In this document: positions 31,799 to 44,035 of the stretch, piece by piece
How positions within the stretch are numbered: the stretch's first letter is position 1
How the letters are laid out: the number at the start of each line of letters is the position of its first letter
Assembly: GCA_034008185.1 (NCBI GenBank)
Contig: CM067105.1
Span: 806,001 to 870,000 of the forward strand
Length of the DNA stretch: 64,000 nucleotides
Direction of reading: 5' to 3'
Origin: Gorsachius magnificus
Lineage: Eukaryota > Chordata > Aves > Pelecaniformes > Ardeidae
Notes under the pieces: generated by a model
Told to the model about the DNA's origin: nothing
The model's database searches: none
Seen by the model: only the letters and a program-made list of their open reading frames with translations
Made by a program: the position numbers and the translations under genes

Positions 31799-32282
31799 GT
31801 ATCCACCCCTATCCCATACCATCTACATCATGCCCAGGTCACACACTTTCCAATACACTCCAATTAATCACCACCACTTTCCCCATCTTTTGATATATCC
31901 ACACAGATATCATTCCCTCAGTCTATGGACCATCCCTCCAAAATGTCCGCTGGGTTCATTTAGTCCATGACTTTGGGCTCCATCTGTTGTAACAGTCTTT
32001 CAGGGCAGGAGAGACGATATGTGGCGTTGGGTTGTTACATGATGAAGCCATTTCTGGTTCCGACATTGCTGCACTTGGTTGCTTTCGTCAAAGTTCGTTC
32101 TTCATTAATCTGGGTGATTCTTACTGTAATACAGTTGATACGACATAGAGCAATCATAAAGGTGATGACATACAGTATTAATTGACATAATACCACTTAG
32201 TTCATTGGCTTTTATCACTCAAAATCAAATCCCCTTGAGGTACATATCGGATTTCCCAATCCTCCCGCATCACCCACCAAGT

Positions 32283-32883
32283 TGCCCTGGTTTCGGCTGG
32301 GATAGAGTTAATTTTCTTCACAGAAGCTAGCATAGTGCTGTGCTTTGGATTCAGTGCTAGAAGAGCGTTGATAACACTCTGATGTTTTTAGTTGTTGCCA
32401 AGTAGTGCTCAGACTACTCAAGGACTTTTTGAGCTTCTCCTGCTCGGCCAGGTGCATAACAAGCTGGGAGTACAGCACAGCTAGGACCCAAACTGTCCAA
32501 AGAGCTATTCCATACCATATAACGTCATGCTCAGGGGGGGTTAGTCGATCGGTCGGTCGCGGGCAGAGTGGTCGCAGCTCGGGCGGTGTGATCACAGCTC
32601 GGGGGGAGCGATCGCTGCTCGGGACGGGCTGGGCATCGGTCAGTGGGTGGTGAGCAATTGCATTGTGTATCACTTGTTTTATATATTCTGTATATTTTCT
32701 TACCATTATTATTATTATCATTATTGTTATTCTTCTCTCTTATTAAACTGTCTCTATCTCAACCCACGGGTCTTACTTTTTTTTTCCTTTTCTCCGATTC
32801 TCTCCCCCATCCCACTGAGGGAAGGGGGGGAGTGAGCGAGCGGCTGCGTGGTGCTTAGTTGCCAGCCGGGCTAAACCACGACA
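32283..32883 (+). mobile_element. solo LTR (ERV1 type) nested in ERV2
   Basis: 601 bp, TGCCCTGGTTTCGG...AACCACGACA, nearly identical to the 5' LTR of ERV1 but in the opposite orientation. It is flanked by a perfect 5-bp duplication, caagt at 32278-32282 and 32884-32888. The ERV2 sequence on both sides joins up with ERV1 at 11893-11910. ATTAAA polyadenylation signal near 32741; CRE-like 'aacgtcat' near 32521. Confidence 0.93.
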
Positions 32884-33129
32884 CAAGTGCACCCTGGTCC
32901 TTGAGCAGAAGCAAACCCACAAATGGGTTTGCCTTTGCCTGAGGCAGGAGTAACCCAGACTGGGTTGACAATACCATTGACATGGCATAGAGCAGTAAAA
33001 GTGATGACACGTGGTAATATACCGCAATTAACACACAATTCTACCCATTGGCTATTGAATTAATAGCCAATAACCAACTGGCTAATTCAGCAGCATGATA
33101 GCCAATTCAACCAGCTATACAGGTACCCC

Positions 33130-34320
33130 AGACTGGCCCAAGGGGTAGTGTAAGAACTATCTCTTGTTTAATTTGTTCAAAGGCTCATCGCTGCTCTCAA
33201 CCTCATTTGAAATTGTTCTTCCTTTGGGTCACTTGGTAGAGAGGGCTCACAATCTGGATGTAATTTGGAATATGCATTCTCCAGAAATCCACAACTCCCA
33301 AGAGAGCTTGTGTTTCTTGTTTGCTAGTTGGTGGGGACATGGCTTTTATGTTGTTGATCACGTCCTTTGGGATGTTATGATGTCCATCTTGGCATTTGAT
33401 TCCTAAAAACTGGATCTCTTGTGCAGGTCCCTTGACCCTTGTTTCTTGGCAAAACCGGCCTTCAGAAGGATTTGGACTACTTTCTTCCCTTTCTCAAAAA
33501 TTTCTGCTGTATTGCCCCACACGATGATGTTGTCAATGTATTGCAGGTGTTCCAGAGCTTCCCCTTTTCTAGTGAAGTCTGAATCAGTCCATGGCAAATG
33601 GTAGGGCTGTGTTTCCACCCCTGGGGCAGTCGATTCCAGGTATACTGGATGACCCTCCAAGTAAAAGCAAACTGTGGCCTGCACTCTGCTGCCAAAGGGA
33701 TTGAGAAAAACACATTAACGATATCAATTGTGGCAACCACTTGGCTGCCTTTAACTCCAGTTTGTATTGAATTTCTAACATGTCTGGCACGGCAGCACTC
33801 AGCGGTGGCGTGACTTCATTCAGGCCATGATAGTCTAATATCAGTATCCACTCTCCATCAGACTTTCTCACTGGCCATATGGGAATGTTAAAGGGTGAGT
33901 GAGTCTTGCTGATCACTCCTTGGCTCTCCAGTCGATGAATCAGCTTATGGATGCGAATCAGGGAATCTCAGTTGATGCCATATTGCCACTGGTGCACTGT
34001 TGTAGTGGCAGCGATGGGCACCTGTTGCTCTTCGACCCTCAGCAACCCCACAACCGAAGAGTCCTCTGAGAAACCGGTCAAGGTAGACAGCTGCTTAATT
34101 TCCTCTGCCTGCAAGGCAGCTATACAAAAAGCCCGCCAGTATCCTTTTGGGTCCTTGAAATGCCCTTTCCTGAGGTAGTCTATGACAAGGACACATGGAG
34201 CCTTGGGGCCAGTCACAATGCGGTGCTTTTGCCACTCATTCCTGGTTAGGCTCACTTTGGCCTCCAATAAAGTTGGCTTTTGGGATACCCTGTAACTACA
34301 GATATCCATATGGGTTCTGT
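33130..34320 (-). pseudogene. pol: ERV2 protease-reverse transcriptase relic
   Basis: Aligns with 13665-14845 of ERV1. Recognisable pieces are 'SPFNIPIWPVRKSDGEW', 'LPQGWKHSPTICHG' and an altered YIDD region where the paired residues read 'YIDNIIVWG' (an Asp replaced by Asn). Several frameshifts split it into three frames. Non-functional. Confidence 0.85.
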
Positions 34321-34345
34321 CCCTTTATAGTTTGATGGCATTAGA

Positions 34346-35170
34346 AATGACCTTTCAAGAGGGATATTCCAGAGATCTATTGATCTCCCACTGTACGTTC
34401 ATAACCACTTTTCTGCCTGTCCTATGGTTTGTTTAGTTTCTCTGATTTTTCCTGTATTTTAACCTGTCTTGATAGAACAACCATTGCTAAGGTCATCTGT
34501 TCAGATGCAGATGGCCTAGGCAAAGGCCCTTTCCACTGTTCTCCTGTTTCCTCCTCACCTTACTCTTTCTTCATTCACACTCCTGTCACCCAGCCAGTTG
34601 CTGCTTTGACATCAGGCAGTTAAAACTTTGCCTGTCTTCCAGCAGTCTAATTGTCTCCTCAGCCAACTCTTTAATTGTTCTTCCATCTATCTTTGTTTAT
34701 CCACCTACCTAAAATATCTCTCCTAAGCTTATCCCTTGTCGAAAGGCAACCTCATTACAGGCAACCCATACTGAGCATGTGCTTGCAGGGTGAGTTTTGT
34801 TTATAGAACTTGGTCATGCTTGGCTTTTTCTTTGCTTGCCAATAGGAAAACATCTTTCAGTGCCTGTGTGCATTCAGTTCTCTAAGGAGAGCAGGGGGGA
34901 GATGGTGCAAAGGAGCTGTAGCCTGCAGCTAAAGACTTCAGTGGAGAAGTCTGATGTCAGGAAGAGTGATGGAAGTGCCAGGGGGCCATTGAGAGCGATG
35001 GCGGGGTTGGGGAGTTGTGGAGAAGGGTGTCCCTAGAGTGTCAGACCTGCAGGGACTGCTTCTTCTACCTCTCCAGACCTCCTGAGGAGAGCTCCTGAGG
35101 GATCACTGTCACTTGCAGGATGCTGCTATCCCCTCTTCTCTCTGAACGGAAAAGTAATAAAATCTACCCT
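34346..35170. other. intergenic, nothing recognised
   Basis: Homology to the provirus stops near 34345. The following pyrimidine-rich sequence has no gene that I can identify. Confidence 0.4.
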
Positions 35171-37640
35171 CTAAAATCAAACAGCATTCTGAGGAGGTGC
35201 ACTTTGAAATCTTCCTCTTTCACTACACTGAAGAACCTCTCCAAGGAGTCGCACAAGCTTTGAAGAACTAGAAGAAAACCAAAGGGAAAGAAAGAGATCA
35301 TTAGGGCTTTCTGTATTTTCAAGAGCGCAGGGTGTCTTTGGGGCTGAGTCCATGAAGCTCAGATACACAGAGAGAACATTGAAGAAACCTCTGAGGAAGT
35401 CCAAGTCAGAAGCCAAACTCAAAGTACCTTGAAGCATTAATGGGCCCCAGTGAGGGCTATTACTGACACAGCCTCCCCAGGGATTCGTTAGAGCAGATAA
35501 TTGGAGGCCATGATTGTAGACAGGCAAAGGCACTGTGCAAGTGGCTGTAACCCTGTCAAATCCTTGCTTGGTTTTAGGCAGCAGAAAGGCCAAGCGCTGA
35601 CCCTCAGGCCCTGGGAAGGCAAATCCCGTACTTCCTGCGTGGCTCAGGGCTCTTTGTGGGGGCAGTGGGGTGTGAGGGTGAGCAATGCCAAAGGTAGGAA
35701 AACTGTAAACCCCGTCCTGGTTTGGCCAAGAAGGGCTGAAGAGGAAACAAAGAGCAGAGCCTCCAAATCCAGTTTCTCCTGGTAGGCCTCAGTGGCAGAT
35801 GCAACTGCCCTAGCCAAGGGGACCAAGACTTCAGTCCTGGTGCAACTTGCAGCCTTGCCAGAGCCCTTGGCCATCTCTACAGCATGCTGTCCCACACTGT
35901 CCCATGCCTGCACCTCTTTCCTTTCAGGATGTAGACACGCATCTTGCTTTCCCACCTGGGTCTAACACCAGCATTTCTAGACCTTAGAATCATAGAATCA
36001 TGGAATATTTTGGGTTGAAAGGAACCCCTAGAGGCCATCTAGTCCAACCCCCCCGCAGTGAGCAGGGACACCGCTAACTAGATCAGGCTGCTCAGAGCCC
36101 CGTCCAACCCAGTCTTGAATGTTTCCAGGGTTGGGGCCTCCACCACCTCTCTGGGCAACCTCTTCCAGTGTTTCACTACCCTCATTGTAAAGAATTTCTT
36201 CCTTATATCTAGTCTAAACCTACCCTGTTTTAGTTTAAAACCATCACCCCTTGTCCTATCACAGCTGGCCCTACTAAAAAGATTGTTCCCACCTTTCCTA
36301 TAGGCCCCCTTTAAACACTGAACGGCCTCAATCAGGTCTGCCCGCAGCCTTCTTTTCTCCAGGCTGAACAAGCCCAACTCTCTCAGCCTGGCCTCATAGG
36401 AGAGGCGCTCCAGACCTCCTCAATTACTTTATATGGCCCTCCTCTGGACCCGCTCCAACAGTTCCATGTCCTTCTTGTGCTGAGGGCTCCAGAGCTGGAC
36501 ACAGTACTCCAGGGGCAGAATCACCTCCCTCGACCTCCTGGCCACGCTTCTCTTGATGCAGCCCAGGGTACTTATGGGCTTATGGTCTGCCAGCGTACAT
36601 TGCTGGCTCATGTCCAGCTTTTTGTCCATCAGTACCCCCAACTCCTTACCTGAGACTCAGAGATCCTTCCCTACCCAAGACGGGGAGATCCCTTGCTTGT
36701 GACAGATCCTTGGTAAGTGACTGATTGCATGCTGAATTAACACTGATGAAACATTACTCATCCCTTAGCTACTCAATCGTATTATAAACTTTACATAGAT
36801 AATTTCATTAGGCATAAACCATTGTCCAAGTCTGAGACTGAGATTGGACCTAGCTGCACCTAGGCTCCATAGGGAGTTCAGAAAACAAGGGGGTCCACTC
36901 TGGACTTCGTGACTCAACAGGACGGTCTTTCTTATGCTTTTGCATCTCTAGTCTCTGTGTGAATTATTTTAACTCAATTCTATCTCAATTTTCTTTTGTA
37001 TCTTTCTTCCACGCAGTTATTAATAAGGTGAGTCTTGCCTTCAAGCTTATGGAACCTTGTCAAACCCCTGTTAAACTTTGTTAAATTCCATCACATTTAT
37101 TGAACTCTGTCAAATTATTATTTTCCCTCAGTAAAACCTATTGCTGCTTCTTTCTTTTGAGTGAGGTGCATTGAACTTATCTGCGACACCAGCCCACCCA
37201 TAAGCCTTTGCCTTACCATATGCCCTACTAGAACAGATTAAGTTGGAGGTGAGGTTATCTGCATTGTAGGACAATTGAGAGTGCAGGGGAGCTCAGGAGG
37301 TCTCGATTGCAACACCCAGATCAAAGCAGGGTGAGCCCTGAGGTCAGAGCATGTTGCTCAGTAAATGCCAGCATCCACTCAAAGAGTTTACATTTGACCA
37401 CCTTGCAGAACAGAGCTATAGCTAGACCATGTTTCCTGAGATTCCTGGGAGCATCCACCTTTTTGTCCAGTGGAGTGGGATTCTGCTGCACATTTCCTGG
37501 CATATCTCCAGACCATGGGGTGCTTTAGGCTGTAAAGAGAATTAAAAGAAAGCCTCTGGCTTGGGTACTATTAACTGAACTGCTGAAGGAGAGGGAGATG
37601 GAGAGATCTCATGCCTCATAGGAAGCAGCTGAAGATAACA
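35171..37640 (+). repeat. inverted duplication arm 1
   Basis: 35340-35970 matches the reverse complement of 63300-63970, and 36660-37560 that of 59860-60850 (for example 'gggagatcccttgct', 'cacctaggctccat', 'tcagggctcaccctgct'). A CR1 lies between the two halves here. The second half has features of an LTR-like dispersed element: a related copy at 46370-46640 shows 'gctcaataaatgtcagcatcc'. No coding frame recognised. Confidence 0.65.
35985..36655 (-). repeat. CR1 LINE 3' copy (long)
   Basis: Antisense on plus: 'agaatcatagaatcatgg' tail, 'ggccatctagtccaacccc', 'gcctccaccacctctctggg', 'aaagaatttcttccttatat', 'tggacacagtactccagggg', 'ctggctcatgtccagctt'. About 670 bp, well preserved, and absent from the other arm near 61-63 kb. 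Confidence 0.95.
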
Positions 37641-37974
37641 CACTTGACATAGTGTAGCCTTTAGATAATTTCAGATGCGAGGGCTCTGCTCCCTCATTTC
37701 AATCCCTGGCACCCAGAAAGCTCACCTGCTTTTCCTCCCTTTCCTCTCAAAGTGACTAAGCGATGGGAAGAAGAGAAGCAGAAAGGCCCTAGGCCTCTGT
37801 GAATGAGCTGGGGTCTGGCACCTGGAGAGCAATGGTGCCATTTCATTGTACACCATATAAAGAACAAAGCTGGGAAGTGAGCCTGCATGTGTGAATCCAC
37901 AGGGTCCATGGACAGGCAAGGCTGTCCCTCTGGCTGTGACTGGAGACCAGTACACCTGCAGCATAGATGAAGCT

Positions 37975-38330
37975 GGGGCTGAAAGTGGGCTTCAGTGGTC
38001 TCCTGATTGGTCAGATTTGCCACAGGAAACCTGGTACTAACAGACTGGACGCCATGTGTAGAAAGGCTTTGCTTGCCAGCAGAGGCATACTGGAATGGGT
38101 GGCAGGTGGCAACATCATGATGAACGAGATTCCCACAACAAGAGCAAAAGCTTCAGTCCCCAAAGCCAGGGAGACACAGACCTGGGCTGTGCAGCCCTTG
38201 CAGGAGAGTGGCTTGCTGTCCCATGTGTCTCTGCAGCACTGTGTGGGGACTGTGATAGAGGTGGAGCTGATCTCCAGGAAGGACAAGCTGCTGTTGAGAA
38301 AGTCCCTGGGGGAGGACAGCCTCTGATCCA
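37975..38330 (-). pseudogene. olfactory receptor relic of a different OR family
   Basis: On the minus strand a frame reads 'LNSSLSFLEISSTSITVP', 'GCTAQVCVSLALGTEAF' and 'MPLLASKAFLHMASSLLVPGFLW'. These fit OR TM2 end, TM3 and TM4 of the SFLE-type receptors (OR6/OR10-like). The TM3 'MAYDRY' box is destroyed, and both ends are missing. It is not of the OR14-like type found in units A-C. Confidence 0.55.
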
Positions 38331-38334
38331 AACA

Positions 38335-38944
38335 CACAGTGGACATCGTGCTGGGGGCTCGCTGGCTGGATAGCAGCAGCACAGAGAAGGACCTTGGGAT
38401 CCTGGAGGACAACAACCTGAGCATAAGCCATCAATGCACCCTTGCAGAAAAGGCCAACATCTTCCTGGGCTGCATTAGGAAATGGCAGATGGAGGGAGTG
38501 ACCTTTCGTGTCTACTCAGCACTTGTGAGGCCCTGTCTGAACTGCTATGTCCAGTACTCATCTCCCCAGTGCAAGAAAGTTGTTGACCTTCTAAAGCAAG
38601 TCCAGCAAAGGGCCACAAAGGGGGTTTAAGGGACTGGAGCATCTTTCATAGTAGAAAAGTCTGAGAGATGTGGGACTGTTCAGTTTGGACAAGAGGCTTT
38701 GAGGGAGAATATTAATGTATATAAAATTCCATCTGAACCCATAAAAACACTTTTTGACAATGAAAGTGGTCAATCACTGGAAGAGTTTGCCAGAGAGGTT
38801 GTGGAGTGTCCACCCATGGAAACATTCCAAACCCACCTAGACAAGGTCCTGAGCAATCTGCTCTAGTTGACCTTGCCTCAGCTGCGCGGTTGAACTAAAT
38901 GATCTCCAGAGGTCCCTCCCAATCACAACATTTCCATGATTCTT
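38335..38944 (+). repeat. CR1 LINE 3' copy
   Basis: Sense CR1: 'ggaccttgggatcctggagga', 'gggctgcattaggaaatgg', 'cttgtgaggccctgtctgaac', 'atgatctccagaggtccctcc', ending 'ccatgattctttc'. Confidence 0.9.
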
Positions 38945-39121
38945 TCAGTATAAAAGAGAATTATTTTGTCTTTGCCAATGACAGCAATTGGTAAGCAATC
39001 TCCTCATCTTTATCTTGACCCACGAGCTTTTCTGATTTATTTTCTCCCTCTCTCCTGTTGAGTCAGGAGAGTGCGTGAGCAGCTGAGTGGCTGTCTGGCT
39101 GCTGGCCGTGGTTAACTCACC
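38945..39121 (+). mobile_element. fragment of the second LTR family (3' end)
   Basis: 'tatcttgacccacgagc', 'ttattttctccctctctcctg', 'agagtgcgtgagcagctgag' and 'gttaactcaccacag' match 53755-53871. It is at the same unit position as 25030-25232, so it predates the duplication of units A and B. Confidence 0.65.
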
Positions 39122-40250
39122 ACAGGACCACATCAGGACTGCTGTGTCCAGTATGGGCTTCCCAGCACAAGAAAGAGCCTGACAGACTGGAGTGAGTCCT
39201 GCCAAGGCCATAAGGATGGTTGGGTCCTGGAGCACATTATGGACAAGGAGAGGCTGAGAGAGATGGGGTTTTGAGAAATCCCTCAGAGCCAAACACTGCA
39301 GGAATGACCCAGGCCAGTAGGTGGGATCTCAATCAATGCACTCTTTGCACTCTTTTAATATTTGTCAAGACAAGGCCATGAACACCTGATCAAGCTGGAG
39401 GTGTCTATCAGTAGGAACCTGGTTTTCTTTTTATTAATAATGGCAGTGGAGTTGGGTATCAGTGAGCCCCAGAGGTGGACAGGGATGACCATGCAGCAAA
39501 GGTCCCTCCTCAGGGCTGGAGTGTCTGGCCAGAGATGGAAATGGCCGCTGTGTGGGACTGTTCTGGGACATTTTTGCTGGGGCAGCTTCCCTGGGATGTC
39601 CAGGGAACATGGCACAGACCAGGCCTCTCTCTTCTGCACCTTTGATGCCTTGCTCCTTCACCGTGTCACCTGGCTCTGGACTGTGAGTGCTGGCTGCCCC
39701 TGCCCTGCACACTCACGCAGCTCAGCTCTACACTGGCGTTTTTCTCTCCTGGGCTTATCCTCTCCTCACCCTTCCAAATTCATCTCCAGAGCGTCTGGTA
39801 TATGCCATCAGTCCTGTCATATATCAGTTAACCTGAGGGACTAATTTAAAGCTCTTGGACCATCTCGCCTCCCATTGGACACCAACAAATGACCTTTAAA
39901 ACCAGAACTTTGGTCCAATGGAAACCAACGTTACCGTGAATTTAATCCCCAAAAATACTGAGAATACAATGAGAAGAGACTCTTTAGAAGACCAATTCTT
40001 TGGACATTTTCTTGGCTTCAACTTTGGAGGAGGAGCCCAGCCTTCAGGTACTGCACCTGGGAGATCCCCTTCTATTGAAGAGCTAAAATCTGATAGGCCA
40101 CATGCGACACAGTGTTGAGCAATGGTCAGACACAACAGGATAAAACCTCAACAGGAGTATAAACCCAGAAAATTATCTCTAATTAGAATTATAACAAGAT
40201 AAAAAAGCAGAATTGTGGCCTAAGCTAAACACTGGGAATTGTGCAGGTTA
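39122..40250. repeat. OR unit B, 3' flank
   Basis: Duplicate of 25233-26745 (shared blocks listed there). No gene recognised. Confidence 0.6.
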
Positions 40251-41182
40251 TCACCAGTGAAACAGCACCCATCGGATCATTTTCCATGAGGCATCCTTGA
40301 TTTCCTTGTTCCTCAAGGTATAGATGAGGGGGTTCACTGTTGGAGTCACCACCGAGTACAGAACTGCCACGATGAGATCTAGGGTTGGGGAGGAGATGGA
40401 GGGGGGCTTGAGGTGATCAAACACTGCAGTGCTGAGAAACAGGGAGACCACGGCCAGGTGAGGGAGGCACGTAGAAAAGACTTTGTGCTGTCCCTGCTGA
40501 GAGGGATCCTCAGCACAGCCCTGAAGATCTGCACATACGAGAAAACAATGAAAATAAAACACCCAAATGCAATACAGACACTAAACACAAGAAGCCAGCC
40601 CTCCCTGGGAGAAGCATCTGAGCAGGAGAGCTTGAGGATCTGAGGGACTTCACAGAAGAACAAGTTCACATCATTGCCGTGGCAAAGGGGTATGGAAAAT
40701 GCATTGGCCGTGTGAACGAGAGCATTGAGAAAGCCACTGCCCCAGGCAACTGCTGCCATGTGGACACAAGCTCTTCTGCCCAGCAGGGTCCCGTAGTGCA
40801 GGGGTTTGCAGATGGCAATGTAGCGGTCATACGCCATGACAGTGAGAAGATACAATTCTGCTGACATCAAAAAGAAAAACAAAAAGACTTGGACAGCACA
40901 TCCTGTGTGGGAAATGACCCTGATGTCCCAGAGAGAATTGGCCATGGATTTGGGAACAGTGTTAGAGATGGATCCCAGGTCAAGGAGGGAAAGGTTGAGG
41001 AGGAAGAAGTACATGGGGGTGTGGAGGTGGTGGTTGCAGACTACGGCAGTGATGATGAGGCCATTTCCCAGGAGGGCAGCCAGGTAGATGCCCAGGAAGA
41101 GCCAGAAGTGCAAGAGCTGCAGCTCCCTTGTGTCTGCAAATGCCAGGAGGAGGAACTGGGTGATGGAGCTGCCGTTGGACAT
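40251..41182 (-). pseudogene. olfactory receptor B, OR14-like, one frameshift
   Basis: ATG at 41182 (MSNGSSITQFLLL). TM1 LLGNG, 'HLHTPMYFFLLNLSLLDLGS', TM3 'MAYDRYIAIC', a second extracellular loop rich in Cys, 'FSYVQIFRAVL' at the end of TM5, TM6 'CLPHLAVV', TM7 'NPLIYTLRNKE'. One G is missing from a G run at 40503-40505 (three here, four in receptors A and C), so the frame shifts just before TM6. The predicted product would lose TM6-TM7. Otherwise it is clean, which points to a very young pseudogene or a base-call error. The start at 41182 is preferred over an upstream in-frame ATG at 41302 because family members begin M-S-N-x-S-S. Confidence 0.87.
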
Positions 41183-42720
41183 TATATCCCTCTGGCCATG
41201 GAGATCTGTAAGAAGGAAATAAAGGAAGTGAGAAGTTATGGAAGACCTCTTTGAGAAATATTGTTTCAGTTTCTTATAGAAACCCCCCAAACTACCTTTC
41301 ACTTTTCAGGAAGACCTTTGGTGAGATCTGGTTTGTTCCGGCTGACGGTGTCGCAGGGAGAAGGAGGCTCTGCTGTGGGCTCTGCAGGAGTCTGTCCTGC
41401 CCTACAGCAATAGGTAAAGAGGAACAAGGGGTGATCTCACATTAAAACCACTTCTGATATCAAAGATTTACAGCATTGTCGCTTCTAGTTCACCTGACTG
41501 CAGAGCAGAGCTTTGGGGATTTTGTTTTGTGCCTTCTCTTCCAGTTGTCCCACCACAGCTCAGGAGTGGTTTTCATGCAGAAATCCCTGGCATTTCTGCT
41601 GCACTGCCAGGGAAACCTTATGGGTCCTGAGAGGCAGAGGGGCTGTCCCTGAGTGCAGAGGAAGGACAGTCACTCTGCCCATCAGCCCTGGTCTCAGCTG
41701 CCCTGTGCTGGCAGCTCCTTCAGCTCTAGGATTATTGCACGCAGGGGTTCCCCAAAGAAGAAACAGGGCACTGCTGGGAGCAGAGGAATCCAGTTTCCAA
41801 GTGCAGATCTCCAAAGCCCTCAGCACATCATCCCTGAGGAGGATCTCAGCTCTGCCCTCCCAAGCAGGGACACCGAGGACTCATGGCAGCTTCCCACCTA
41901 CAGCCGCCCAGCAGCATTTCAGTGGCCTCAGCACTCAGAGCTCTTCTCCATGGGGCTCCTGCATAACACAGGGACATCAGGGGAGAACTTTGCCCTCCTG
42001 GAGGGCAGCCTGCAGCCCAGCAGGAAAGAGTCCCATCTCCTCCCTTTGTTACGTCCTGAAGAGAGGCTGAGATCCCTGCCAGCCGCACGCACTGCAGTAC
42101 CCAGAGCCCCAAAGGTTCACAGGGGTGAGTGGGATGCTTTTCCTCCATGGACATACATGGATGGCAGTGCACACAGCGTTGGTGTCTGAGCTGCACTTGG
42201 ATCCTCACCCCCCGACCCAATGAGAGTAACAGTAAGAGCAAAGGTGGTAGGGAGAAGAGGAGAAGATGCCCAAGGAGCCCTTTACAAGGGAGGAATGAGA
42301 GGGAGACCCAGTCAGACATGGGAGTTTCTGTCCTCTTTTGTGTTCAGGCTGCTGGGCAGGAAACTGATGCCCAAGTCTCCATGACATTGAGGGCAGAGGA
42401 TCTGCTGTGTGAGTGAGGAGACCACGGGGTGGCTCCAGGGAAAGCGTCTGCACTGCAGGGGTTGGCGGGGAGATGCCTGAATCCCTCCTCCCATGGCATT
42501 TCTGGCAGCACTTCTCTCTTCCTTCCTGCCCATGGCTCTGATGCCTGGCGCTCTTCTTGGCCAGGACCTGTTTCTCTGTCCCCATGTCTGCTCCCTCTGC
42601 ATGCTCACAGTCCCCATCCCACCCGCTGTGTTCTCAGCTCTGCCCTGCAGACCCCTCCTGGCAGCACGGCACTGCCCAGGAATATCTCCGTGTATGCAGG
42701 GGGGAAGGAGCAGCTCAGAC
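41183..42720. repeat. OR unit B upstream blocks
   Basis: Collinear with 56088-57620 ('gctgtccctgagtgcagag', 'ctcagcacatcatccctgagg', 'gttacgtcctgaagagaggctg', 'tgcagggggg'). 42480-42715 also matches 28490-28720 of unit A. Non-coding as far as I can see. Confidence 0.6.
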
Positions 42721-43359
42721 AAGTGCTAACGAGAACTGGGATCTCACTGCCTACTCCAGAGTGGAGAAATAAATTCCCATATACCACTTCCCACCCAGGA
42801 AACCAAAGGGAGAAAACTCAAAGCACAGATTTCTACCCTTTCAGGGAATGCCCTGCCTTGAATTCCACCTTTAAAACGACCGATCTGCAAATGTTCTCTG
42901 AGTGATGTAGAAGTCTGAGCAGCCCTGACCCATGCTGCACCCTCTGGAGTGCAGGATGCTGCCCTTCCAGGGGTCATTCCTTCCACCCAAAGGTTCTGCC
43001 CATAGCATTTTTGGGATCTCCCCAGGAAGGCTGTGTGCTGACTCTGGCAGGCGGCAAAGTCCCTGCCCTGGTGCACAGGCCCCTGGGTCCCCAGGACCCT
43101 GCTCTCAAGGGCAGCCATAGGCAATACTGGCGAAAACCCTGGTGAAAAACCCTGGCGAAAACCCTAGAGTGTTCCCTGGGAGAAGGTCATGTCCTGTCCT
43201 TCTGTCACTGCAGCAGGGAAGCCCTGCTGTGCAACATCTCCTCCTCCTTAACTCTAGGGAATCTGTGAGAGTCCTCCTGAAAGATCATATCTGCTGTGGG
43301 ATGTACCAGCTTTTGTATATCCCTCCACAAACAGCAGCCACACTGTCCTTCACCCAGAA

Positions 43360-43800
43360 ACTTACCATGTAGAAGGCTGTGAAGATCTCTTTGCACAGTG
43401 GGCTCTCAGCATCATCCAAACCCACACAGCCTGTACCAGCTCTCCTACTTCTCTCCTCTCCCCTCCCCTCGGTGCCTGCAGGCAGTGTCCTCAGCCCTCC
43501 TGCGCTTTGCAGAGGAGCTACTCCTGGGCAGAGCTGTCTCTCTGCAGTGCTGCCCGCTTGCCATCAGCTCCCTCCATCCCAGGAGCCCAGCCCAGATCAG
43601 CAGCAGAGGACCAGCCCAAGGCAGCACTTGCTCTGCCCCCTCGGGGCTCCCTCCAGGTGTCCCTGGGTCTGCAGGGGAACCTGCTGTGAAGCAGGCTAAA
43701 GTCATCCCTGATGTTCCCTCCCTTACCTGGGGAGAGACACTTGTTTTCTGCACTGTCATTACTCTTATTATGAAAAATATTTTGCCATGAGAATCATGGG
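43360..43800. repeat. OR-unit module D
   Basis: Same block as 29930-30420. It is almost identical to 58200-58640. Confidence 0.75.
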
Positions 43801-43934
43801 GTTTGTCCCATCATTAGACAGGACACCAGGAAGGTGACAGGGAATGATCTAATTTCTCCAAGCTGGGAGGATGCATTCAGTTGAGTGAATTTAGGCATTT
43901 TGTTGTGAGTCTTTAGACCTGGGCCTAGAAAGAC

Positions 43935-44035
43935 ATGCGGCTGTCTTTTTTCCATGCCTTGTCTCTGCTCCGAAGCAAAGCCTTTGCACACACGGGGACA
44001 TGGATGCTTGGTACCAGGTTCCTTATGGCAAGTCA
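43935..44035 (+). pseudogene. short OR-relic block
   Basis: A frame reads 'LLRSKAFAHTGTWMLGTRFL', similar to 'LLASKAFLHMASSLLVPGFL' of the relic at 37975-38330 (end of TM3/TM4 of an OR). The near-identical copy is at 58776-58876, and an inverted one near 50790-50860. Too short to be sure. Confidence 0.35.

Larger units (their letters stand above)
31240..34345 (-). mobile_element. older, scrambled provirus (ERV2), relative of ERV1
   Basis: Minus-strand order from the right: protease-RT relic (34345-33130), then a jump over RNase H and most of integrase, a short integrase-end relic (32940-32884), an interrupting solo LTR, the rest of the 3' region (32282-31799), and the 3' LTR (31798-31240). 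Gag, primer site and 5' LTR are missing. It is diverged from ERV1 by many substitutions and indels. No open pol remains. Confidence 0.85.
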
